DNA of 64,000 nt from Isoperla grammatica (lineage: Eukaryota; Arthropoda; Insecta; Plecoptera; Perlodidae), in the NCBI GenBank assembly GCA_945910005.1, contig CAMDTW010000327.1, positions 42,468-106,467 on the forward strand, in the 5' to 3' direction. This document shows positions 1 through 8,524 of the stretch, piece by piece. The position numbers were made by a program, and so were the translations under genes. Position 1 is the stretch's first letter, and each line of letters opens with the position of its first letter. Below the pieces are notes generated by a model. It saw nothing but the letters and a program-made list of their open reading frames with translations. It did not search any database and was not told the origin of the DNA.

Positions 1-678
1 GACGTCGTCTGCAACTTAATACAAAGCAAGTATCAATGATACAGGTAGAAAAGCTACCAATCTTTAAGAGTTGTTAAAAGAGTAATTTAATTTTAATTAT
101 ACTCACCCGGCATGATGTGCCGATATCTCAATGGGCGAAGTGGGCCCACCACTTCTTCTTCTTGCTCCATGGAAGAGATTGCCTCGTCACCTGCCGTGAA
201 GACGCGGCGGGTCGCTGAGTGCTCTGCTGTCTGTCTGCTGCATGGAAGAGATCGAGTCCTCATCTCTCAAGACGATAAGACGTTGCTATGGCATGGGCGG
301 AAACTGTGCCGAGCGGTTGATTGCGAGCAAGAAACCAAAGGGCTAAGGTTCCCCCCCGTGACCGCTGTTACGGTGGTCTTACCGTGCAAGCACTGCCCCC
401 GGTAGCTGAAACTGGGTTCCCCCCGACACACAATAGCACCCACCCACCCACCGTTCACTCGATTCAGTTCCCCTCCAGCCATGGCGACGCCTCATCTTCT
501 TGGCAGATGACGAGCGCATCTCTTCCATGCAGCAGACAGCCAACAGGCCACTCAGAGACCTGCCGCGTCTCCTTGGTAGCTGACGAGCCTATCTGTTCCA
601 CGCAGCAGTCAGCCAACAGCCCAATCAGCGCGCCACGCATCTTCTTGAGGGTTGGAGAAAGTCTCGAAGATATCCATC
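1..678. repeat. Tandem ~0.7 kb repeat, copy 1 (left-truncated by window or complete)
   Basis: The first 12 bases (GACGTCGTCTGC) recur at 679, and the following ~110 bp match at a constant offset of 678 bp, so this is the first of two head-to-tail copies. The unit has an AT-rich start, an inverted-arm region (see 168-650) and a central part with C-runs near 350 and 420. Because position 1 is already inside the repeat, further copies may lie upstream. Short open frames on both strands (71-144 codons) recur in both copies, overlap each other and show no recognisable domain, so I do not call them genes. Confidence 0.85.
168..650. repeat. Inverted-arm (foldback) region of copy 1, built from ~72-bp sub-repeats
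   Basis: The left arm (about 168-325) carries GCTGCATGGAAGAGAT and GACGCGG. The reverse complement of the right arm (about 445-650) carries the same words in the same order, with roughly three quarters of bases matching by eye. The right arm contains two to three head-to-tail sub-repeats at ~72-74 bp spacing, with CATCTTCTT-like starts near 493, 567 and 638. About 110 bp of C-rich sequence separates the arms. This layout resembles foldback-type DNA elements, but I found no clear target-site duplication. Confidence 0.6.
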
Positions 679-1412
679 GACGTCGTCTGCAACTTAATAC
701 AAAGCAAGTATCAATGATACAGGTAGAAAAGCTACCAATCTTTAAGAGTTGTTAAAAGAGTAATTTAATTATATTAGTACTCACCCGGCATGATGTGCCG
801 ATATCTCAATGGGCGAAGTGGACCATCAAGTTCTTCTTATTGCTTCATGGGGTTGTGTCCGAGTGCTCCATGGAAGAGATCACCTCGTCACCTGCCGAGA
901 AGATGCGGCGGGTCGCTGAGTGCTCTGCTGTCTGTCTGCTGCATGGAAGAGATCAAGTCCTCATCTCTCAAGACAATAAGACGCTGCTATGGCATGGGCG
1001 GAAACTGTGCCGAGCGGTTGATTGCGAGCAAGAAACCAAAGGGCTAAGGTTCCCCCCCGTGACCGCTGTTACGGTGGTCTTACCGTGCAAGCACTGCCCC
1101 CGGTAGCTGAAACTAGGTTCCCCCCGACACACAATAGCACCCACCCACCCACCGTCCACTCGATTCAGTGCCCCTCCAGCCATGGCGACGCCTCATCTTC
1201 TTGGCAGAGACGAGTCGATCTCTTCCATGCAGCAGACAGCCAACAGGCCACTCAGAGACCTGCCGCGTCTCCTTGGTAGCTGACGAGCCTATCTGTTCCA
1301 CGCAGCAGTCAGCCAACAGCCCAATCAGCGTGCCACGCATCTTCTTGGCAGATAGAGAGTCGATCTCTTCCATGCAGCAGTCCTGTAAATGGACTTCTAG
1401 TGACTTGCTGTA
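679..1412. repeat. Tandem ~0.7 kb repeat, copy 2
   Basis: This is the second copy of the 1-678 unit. It differs by a ~22-bp insertion near 840-865 and by a different right end. Where copy 1 runs out into a unique sequence after TCTTCTTGAGG, copy 2 carries one more CATCTCTTCCATGCAGCAG sub-repeat (about 1,350-1,385) before unique DNA. The middle of the unit (970-1,180) is nearly identical to 270-480. Confidence 0.85.
868..1395. repeat. Inverted-arm (foldback) region of copy 2
   Basis: This has the same architecture as 168-650. The left arm, about 868-1,025, is rich in CATGGAAGAGATC. The right arm, about 1,145-1,395, carries the reverse-complement words CATCTCTTCCATGCAGCAG. The right arm has one sub-repeat more than in copy 1. 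On the minus strand the ~72-bp sub-repeat is near 24 codons, and one open frame (1,113-1,421) passes through it with recurring CCMEEI-like segments; it has no recognisable family and the repeats slip frame. Confidence 0.55.
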
Positions 1413-2208
1413 ACTGGACACTTAAAACATGCTTGGAATATTCAGCGCGAATTAATTAAGCGTAAATATTTCTGAATAATAAATACTCGAAATAAGTTTT
1501 GTTAAAAAAGAGCGTAAAATAATTATTATGATACATCAAATAGAGTGGTTGTTTGCTCAAAAGATAATATCTCCCAAACCGATGTAGCCACGGTAACTTA
1601 CTAGGTGTGTCATATAGCAACAATAGTAAACAACAAAATAAGCAACAGTTATTATAACAATTCCATACAGTAAAAATATAGATTCCCCTTAATTGTCATT
1701 TTTTTTCATTATTGGTACTTTTCTATAAAACACAAAAATCTCTGTATTTTCAGTCCAAAATGCAGTGCTAGTGTGGATGTCACATAATTACTATAATGTT
1801 GTATTAAAGGTTAATAATAAATGAGTTTACGAACTTATTGTTGATATTTAAAACTAATTTCTTTTGGATATGCTGTTATAAGTGCAATAATAAACGAAAA
1901 TGTGTTTATTTGAATGTGATTGGTTCCCCTACTACCGAGATAATGGAGGGGGTTGAGGGGGGGGGGGGTATGGCCGATAGCGAGGCGACCTGACCGAGAA
2001 CTTAGAGAGTGAACAGTGACTTAGTAGGAACGACGTAGGTCTGATTTGAAAGCACGCCTTGCTTTACAGCGTACCGGCATGAGTTAGTGAACAAGTTGTA
2101 TCGAAGCACTAATCGCGACGACTTATTGCGTAGACTAGAGAAGGAGGTCAAGTGCGTGTTTTTCGTATTGTTCTAGTCAGTGGATGATTTCATTAGAAAA
2201 GTCGGTAA
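1413..2208. other. Unique AT-rich DNA, no gene seen
   Basis: The stretch is strongly AT-rich up to about 1,920 and has frequent stops in all frames. A run of 12 G lies at 1,957-1,968. The following 240 bp are less AT-rich but show no open frame or family resemblance that I can support. Confidence 0.7.
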
Positions 2209-2975
2209 TTTGTAACTCAGTGTAATCTAGTGTTATCAGTGTAATCAGTATAATCAGTGTGATCAGTGAAATCTAAGTGTAATCAGTGTGACAGTGTAAT
2301 CAGTGGAATAAGTGGGACAGTGTAATCAGTGTAATAAGTGTGACAGTGTAATCAGTGTGATCAGTATAATCAGTGTGATCAGTGTAATCTAGGTGTAATC
2401 AGTGTAATAAGCGTAATCAGTGTGACAGTGTAATTAGTGTAATCAGTGTGACAGTGTAATCAGTGTAATCAGTGTAATCAGTGTGATCAGTGTAATAAGT
2501 GTGACAGTGTAATCAGTGTAATCAGTATAATCAGTGTGATCAGTGTAATCTAGGTGTAATAAGTGTAATAAGTGTAATCAGTGTGACATTTTTATCAGTG
2601 TGATCAGTGTGACAGTGTAATCAGTGTAATAAGTGTAATCAGTGTAATAAGTGTAATCAGTGGGATCAGTGTAATCAGTGGGATCAGTGTAGTAAGTGTG
2701 ACAGTGTATTCAGTGTAATCAGTGTGATCAGTGTGATCAGTATAATCAGTGTGATCAGTATAATCAGTGTGATCAGTGTAATCTAGGTGTAATAAGTGTA
2801 ATAAGTGTAATCAGTGTGACATTTTTATCAGTGTGACAGTGTAATCAGTGTAATAAGTGTAATCAGTGTGATCAGTGTAATCTAGGTGTAATCAGTGTAA
2901 TAAGCATAATCAGTGTGACAGTGTAATCAATGTAATCAGTGTGACAGTGTAATGAGTGTTGTAAGTGTGCTCAGT
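2209..2975. repeat. Short-period minisatellite, ~9-bp unit AGTGTAATC
   Basis: About 80 head-to-tail units of AGTGTAATC and close variants (AGTGTGATC, AGTGTAATA, AGTGTGAC) fill this stretch. Most are 9 bp; the AGTGTGAC form is 8 bp. A longer repeat is superimposed: a block containing TCTAGGTGTAATAAGTG and GTGACATTTTTATC appears near 2,548 and again near 2,781 (offset 233 bp). The edges are gradual, with the first regular unit near 2,217 and the last degenerate ones near 2,970. Confidence 0.9.
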
Positions 2976-3434
2976 GTGATATAAGATTCAGTGGCGCTTC
3001 ACTGTATACGTCTCGCAAGAACCGAGTGAGTGTGTTAATTGATTGAGAATATCATCAATTAGCTTCAGTTATCTACCCATCATCATCGCCAATCATCGCC
3101 CCATACGTTTGCCCCCCCCCCCCCTACTCGCCAAGACATCGTTACGAGATCACCTACATCGCCACTGCACCCATCAACTCTTACCCCACTGGAACCATTG
3201 TTGACAACGCGCTGTAGGACCCGGAGGATGAGTACAAACACAATACTATAGTTGTATTTATTTATTTCTATATTGAACTCCGCCCAGAATGTGAACAGGC
3301 AGGAATATTGCCGCTAATTATTATAGGCTAATTATTCAGTTCTTAAAGAACATTATATTTATACGATGAGATAAAAGAACACTGCAGAATAGAAACTACC
3401 AATATATACATTTAATAATCTTTAAACTAGAGAC
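2976..3434. other. Unique DNA between repeats, no gene seen
   Basis: A run of 13 C lies at 3,112-3,124. The rest is mixed-composition then AT-rich sequence without a supportable open frame, RNA gene or recognised element. Confidence 0.6.
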
Positions 3435-3630
3435 TTGAATATTCGTCATGATAAAAGTCGATTCACAGCTGCGCGTTGCGAGCGAAGCGAAGGCGCGAGC
3501 TCTAATCGGTGGTCGAGTTTGCGTGAAACTATTAACTTCTTTGCGTGAAACTCGGCCGCTGATTGGAGCTCGCGCCTTCGCTTCGCTCGCAACGCGTAGC
3601 TGTAAACGTATCATAACATTGTTGAATATT
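3435..3630. mobile_element. Palindromic MITE-like element
   Basis: Two arms of about 57 bp (3,464-3,520 and 3,548-3,604) are reverse complements apart from a few mismatches and share the core GTTGCGAGCGAAGCGAAGG. They enclose a 27-bp loop. Weaker complementarity extends outward to about 3,444 and 3,621. The direct repeat TTGAATATT occurs just outside both ends (3,435-3,443 and 3,622-3,630) and could be a 9-bp target-site duplication. No transposase is present, so if mobile it is non-autonomous. Short open frames on both strands only mirror the palindrome. Confidence 0.6.
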
Positions 3631-3634
3631 TGGC

Positions 3635-3944
3635 ACAAAATTTTCATTTTTAAATTATATCACAAGAATGGGCTTCGATATTGAAAATCTGAATCGACAG
3701 CGCACTGTGGTTTAGTAAGCCCTACACTTTGAATGCTCTAAGTTGTGACATATTATAATCAGTTTTTTTTTTTATAAATAATTAATTTTATTACTAATTA
3801 TCAAATTATAATCAAAATACTTTGCTTATGGTTATAATATTTTATTCAGTATTTAGAGCTTACCAAAGCACAGTGCGCTGCTGATTTAGATTTTCAATTT
3901 CTTGTTGCAATCTTGAGATATTATTTAATAATGAACATTTTCTG
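3635..3944. mobile_element. Second foldback/MITE-like element with long imperfect inverted repeats
   Basis: The left arm starts ACAAAATTTTCATTTTTAAAT (from 3,635). It continues with ATTGAAAATCTGAATC and CAGCGCACTGTG to about 3,760. The right arm is its imperfect reverse complement from about 3,829 to 3,944, with CACAGTGCGCTG at 3,869-3,880 and GATTTTCAATTTC at 3,889-3,901. The loop is AT-rich and includes an 11-base T run. I see no coding capacity. It abuts the palindrome at 3,435-3,630, so the two may be one composite element. Confidence 0.6.
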
Positions 3945-4065
3945 AGGTTTTTACGTAGAGACTACCCTTCCCTCTTATAATAAAAATAACCTGGAGTAGC
4001 AACGAGCCTCCACTAGGCGGAGAAGTACTGGTTGGCTGCTTGTGACATCACTTAAAAAATGTAGA

Positions 4066-4150
4066 TGGCTCGTTGGTCCAGTGGTTAGCATCCCTGCTTC
4101 CAATGCAGAAGGTCCCGGGTTCAAATCCCGCTTCAGGCAGAAGTTTTTTT
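4066..4150 (+). mobile_element. tRNA-derived SINE head or tRNA pseudogene
   Basis: A Pol III A box (TGGTCCAGTGG, 4,074-4,084) and B box (GGTTCAAATCC, 4,118-4,128) sit at tRNA-like spacing. The anticodon arm is CTGC / GCAG around loop TTCCAAT, which would read as anticodon CCA. The T arm pairs four of five positions. The acceptor stem does not pair convincingly, so a working tRNA is unlikely. Seven T at 4,144-4,150 would act as a Pol III terminator, and AGAAGTT / AACTTCT around it forms a small hairpin. The most likely origin is the tRNA-related 5' part of a SINE; the family is not identified. Confidence 0.6.
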
Positions 4151-4226
4151 AACTTCTAATGTGGATTCAATTTCATTACTTCTTGGCTTAGGAATAAGTA
4201 AACGGTGACTTTGGAGCCGTCCTAAA

Positions 4227-4504
4227 GTAGAGTTCCGCAGAAGTTAACACCATGGCCACGCCGATTTCCACCCGTTTTCTACACCCATAAATACGTTGAA
4301 AGATAAGCTACCCCGGAATTTCTTATTTTCCTAGAACGATCGGACCTTATCGCCTTGAAGAATGTGATAAGTGTATTCAGTCATCTGAATTCTTCGTCCT
4401 TTGCTCGAGTTTAAATGGAGATAATTGCTCAACTGGACTTTGCTCTAGGGATGTACAAAGGAAACTACCTAAAAGGTTGGTGTAAACTCCCGCGGAACTC
4501 CACT
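4227..4504. repeat. Short inverted repeat pair flanking ~225 bp
   Basis: AGTAGAGTTCCGCAGAAGTT followed by AACACC (4,227-4,251) matches the reverse complement of GGTGTAAACTCCCGCGG plus AACTCCACT (4,479-4,504), with a handful of mismatches. The enclosed sequence shows no open frame or recognised family. It could be the termini of another small element or the body of the SINE starting at 4,066. Confidence 0.4.
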
Positions 4505-4604
4505 GTAGCAACGAAGCACTAAATAAATTCAAAGTTGTTCTGAATCGGCCCTGTTGATTCTATATGTGTCTCATACGGGCCAGGCCCAGGTCTCTTAAGC
4601 GTAT

Positions 4605-7600
4605 ATGCCTCCTTTATGTGTCTCACCTGGCGGGGCGCAGGTCCTAAGCGTATATGCCTCCTATATGTTTCTCATACGGGCCAGGCCCAGGTCCTTAGCG
4701 TATATGCCTCCTATATGTGTCTCATACGGGCCAGGCCCAGGTCCTAAGCGTATATGCCACCTATTTGTGTCTCATACGGGCCAGGCGCAGGTCCTAAGCG
4801 TATATGCCTCCTATATGTGGCTCATACGGGCCAGGCCCAGGTTCTTAGCGTATATGCCACCTATTTGTGTCTCATACGGGCCAGGCGCAGGTCCTAAGCG
4901 TATATGCCTCCTATATGTGTCTCACCTGGCGGGGCGCAGGTCCTAGGGGTATATGCCGCCTATATGTATCTCATACGGGCAAGGCCATACCACAGGTCCT
5001 AAGCGTATATGCCTCCTACATGTGTCTCGAACGGGCGGGGCGCAGGTCCTAAGCGTATAAGCCTCCTATATGTGTCTCACCTGGCGGGGCGCAGGTCCTA
5101 AGCGTATATGCCTCCTATATGTGTCTCACCTGGCGGGGCGCAGGTCCTAATCGTATATGCCTCCTATATGTGTCTCACCTGGCGGGGCGCAGGTCCTAAG
5201 CGTATATGCCTCCTACATGTGTCTCGAACGGGCGGGGCGCAGGTCCTAAGCGTATATGCCTCCTATATGTGTCTCACCTGGCGGGGCGCAGGTCCTAATC
5301 GTATATGCCTCCTACATGTGTCTCGAACGGGCGGGGCGCAGGTCCTAAGCGTATATGCCTCCTATATGTGTCACACCTGGCGGGGCGCAGGTCCCAAGCG
5401 TATATGCCTCCTATATGTGTCTCACCTGGCGGGGCGCAGGTCCTAAGCGTATATGCCTCCTATATGTGTCTCACCTGGCGGGGCGCAGGTCCTAAGCGTA
5501 TATGCCTCCTATATGTGTCTCACCTGGCGGGGCGCAGGTCCTAAGCGTATATGCCTCCTATATGTGTCTCATACGGGCGGGGCGCAGGTCCTAAGCGTAT
5601 ATGCCTCCTATATGTGTCTCACCTGGCGGGACGCAGGTCCTAAGCGTATATGCCTCCTATATGTGTCTTATACGGGCGGGGCGCAGGTCCTAAGCGTATA
5701 TGCCTCCTATATGTGTCTCACCTGGCGGGGCGCAGGTCCTAAGCGTTTATGCCACCTATATGTGTCTCACCAAGCGGGGCCCAGGTTCTAAGCGTATATG
5801 CCTCCGATATGTGTCTCAGACGGGCGGGGCGCAGGTCCCAAGCGTATATGCCTCCTATATGTGTCTCACCTGGCGGGGCGCAGGTCCTAATCGTATATGC
5901 CTCCTATATGTGTCTCACCTGGCGGGGCGCAGGTCCTAAGCGTATATGCCTCCTATATGTGTCTCACCTGGCGGGGCGCAGGTCCTAAGCGTATATGCCT
6001 CCTATATGTGTCTTATACGGGCGGGGCGCAGGTCCCAAGCGTTTATGCCTCCTAAATGTGTCTCACCTGGCGGGGCGCAGGTCCTAAGCGTATATGCCGC
6101 CTATATGTATCTCATACGGGCAAGGCCATACCACAGGTCCTAAGCGTATATGCCTCCTACATGTGTCTCGAACGGGCCAGGCCCAGGTCCTAAGCGTATA
6201 GGCCTCCTATATGTGTCTCACCTGGCGGGGCGCAGGTCCTAAGCGTATATGCCTCCTATATGTGTCTCACCTGGCGGGGCGCTGGTCCGTAGCGTATATG
6301 CCTCCTATATGTGTCTCACCTGGCGGGGCGCAGGTCCTAAGCGTATATGCCTCCAATATGTGTCTCATACGGGCCAGGCCAAGGTCCTAAGCGTATATGC
6401 CTCCTATATGTGTCTCACCTGGCGGGGCGAAGGTCCTAAGCGTTTATGCCTCCTTTATGTGTCTAACCTGGCGGGGCGCAGGTCCTAAGCGTTTATGCAT
6501 CCTATATGTGTCTCACCTCGCGGGGCGCAGGTCCTAAGCGTATATGCCTCCTATATGTGTCTCACCTGGCAGGGCGCTGGTCCGTAGCGTATATGCCTCC
6601 TATATGTGTCTCGAACGGGCGGGGCGCAGGTCCTAAGAATATATATGCCTCCTATATGTGTCTCATACGGGCCAGGCCCAGGTCCTAAGCGTATATGCCT
6701 CCTATATGTGTCTCACCTGGCGGGGCGCAGGTCCTAAGCGTATATGCCTCCTATATGTGTCTCATACGGGCGGGGCGCAGGTCCTTAGCGTATATGCCTC
6801 CTATATGTGTCTCACCTGGCGGGGCGCAGGTCCTAAGCGTATATGCCTCCAATATGTGTCTCAGACGGGCGGGGCGCAGGTCCTAAGCGTATATGCCTCC
6901 TATATGTGTCTCACCTGGCGGGGCGCAGGTCCTAAGCGTATATGCCTCCAATATGTGTCTCAGACGGGCGGGGCGCAGGTCCTAAGCGTATATGCCTCCA
7001 ATATGTGTCTCAGACGGGCGGGGCGCAGGTCCTAAGCGTATATGCCTCCTATATGTGTCTCACCTGGCGGGGCGCAGGTCCTAAGCGTATATGCCTCCTA
7101 TATGTGTCTAATACGGGCAGGGCGCAGGTCCTAAGCGTATATGCCTCCTATATGTGTCTCATACGGGCGGGGCGCAGGTCCTAAGCGTATATGCCGCCTA
7201 TATGTGTCTCACCTGGTGGGGCGCAGGTCCTAAGCGTATATGCCTCCTATATGTGTCTCATACGGGCGGGGCGCAGGTCGTAAGCGTATATGCCTCCTAT
7301 ATGTGTCTCACCTGGCGGGGCCCAGGTCCTAAGCGTATATGCCTCCTATATGTGTCTCACCTGGCGGGGCGCAGGTCCTAAGCGTATATGTCTCCTATAT
7401 GTGTCTAATACGGGCGGGGCGCAGGTCCTAAGCGTATATGCCTCCTATATGTGTCTCACCTGGCGGGGCCCAGCTCCTAAGCGTATATGCTACCTATATG
7501 TCGCTCATACGGGCGGGGCCCAGCTCCTAAGCGTGTATGCTACCTATATGTCGCTCATACGGGCGGGGCGCAGGTCCTAAGCGTATATGCCTCCTATATG

Positions 7601-8524
7601 TGGCTCATACAAGCCGGGCCTAGGTCCTAAGCGTATATGTCTCCTATATGTGTCTCATACGGGCAGGGCGCAGGTCCTAAGCGTATATGCCTCCTATATG
7701 TGTCTCACCTGGCGGAGCGCAGGTCCTAAGCGTATATGCCTACTATATGTGTCTCACCTGGTGGGGCGCTGGTCCTAAGCGTATATGCCGCCTGAATGTG
7801 TCTCATACGGGCGGGGTGCAGGTCCTAAGCGTATATGCTACCTATATGTGTCTCACCTGGCGGGGCGCAGGTCCTAAGCGTATATGCCTTCTATATATGT
7901 CTCACCTGGCGGGGCCCAGCTCCTAAGCGTATATGCCTCCTATATGTGTCTCACCTGGCAAGGCGCAGGTCCTAAGCGTATATGCCTCCTATAAGTGTCT
8001 CACCTGGCGGAGCGCAGGTCCTAAGCGTATATGCCTCCCATATGTGTCTCATACAAGCCGGGCCTAGGTCCTAAGCGTATATGTCTCCTATATGTGTCTC
8101 ATACGGGCAGGGCGCAGGTCCTAAGCGTATATGCCTCCTATATGTGTCTCACCTGATGGGGCGCAGGTCCTAAGCGTATATGTCTCCTATATGTGTCTCA
8201 TACGGGCAGGGCGCAGGTCCTAAGCGTATATGCCTCCTATATGTGTCTCACCTGGCGGAGCGCAGGTCCTAAGCGTATATGCCTCCTATATGTGTCTCAC
8301 CTGGCGGAGCGCAGGTCCTAAGCGTATATGCCTACTATATGTGTCTCACCTGGCGGAGCGCAGGTCCTGAGCGTATATGCTACCTATATGTGTCTCACCT
8401 GGCGGGGCGCAGGTCCTAAGCGTATATGCCTTCTATATATGTCTCACCTGGCGGGGCGCAGGTCCTAAGCGTATATGCCTCCAATATGTGTCTCATACGG
8501 GCCAGGCCAAGGTCCTAAGCGTAT
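4605..8524 (+). repeat. 3,920-bp segmental tandem repeat within the array, copy 1
   Basis: Irregular variant monomers recur at a constant offset of 3,920 bp. Examples are the 56-bp monomers at 4,950 and 6,091 (matching 8,870 and 10,011) and the AAGAATATATATGCC junction near 6,638 (10,558). Matching holds from about 4,605 to 8,258, while 8,259-8,524 has no partner in copy 2. I noticed only about eight to ten substitutions across 3.6 kb, for example 6,495/10,415 and 9,794 versus 5,874. Confidence 0.9.

Noticed and set aside
112..405. 97-codon frame and its 103-codon partner at 795-1,106 as a conserved gene
   Set aside because: Conservation is explained by the tandem duplication. Frames overlap on both strands, shift phase between sub-repeats and show no domain.
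3396..3684. Small frames on both strands with shared ASLATRSC-like peptides
   Set aside because: They mirror each other because the DNA is a palindrome; there is no coding evidence.
4066..4137. Functional tRNA with anticodon CCA (Trp)
   Set aside because: The acceptor stem does not pair and one pair is lost in both the anticodon and T stems, so a tRNA-derived SINE or pseudogene is more likely.
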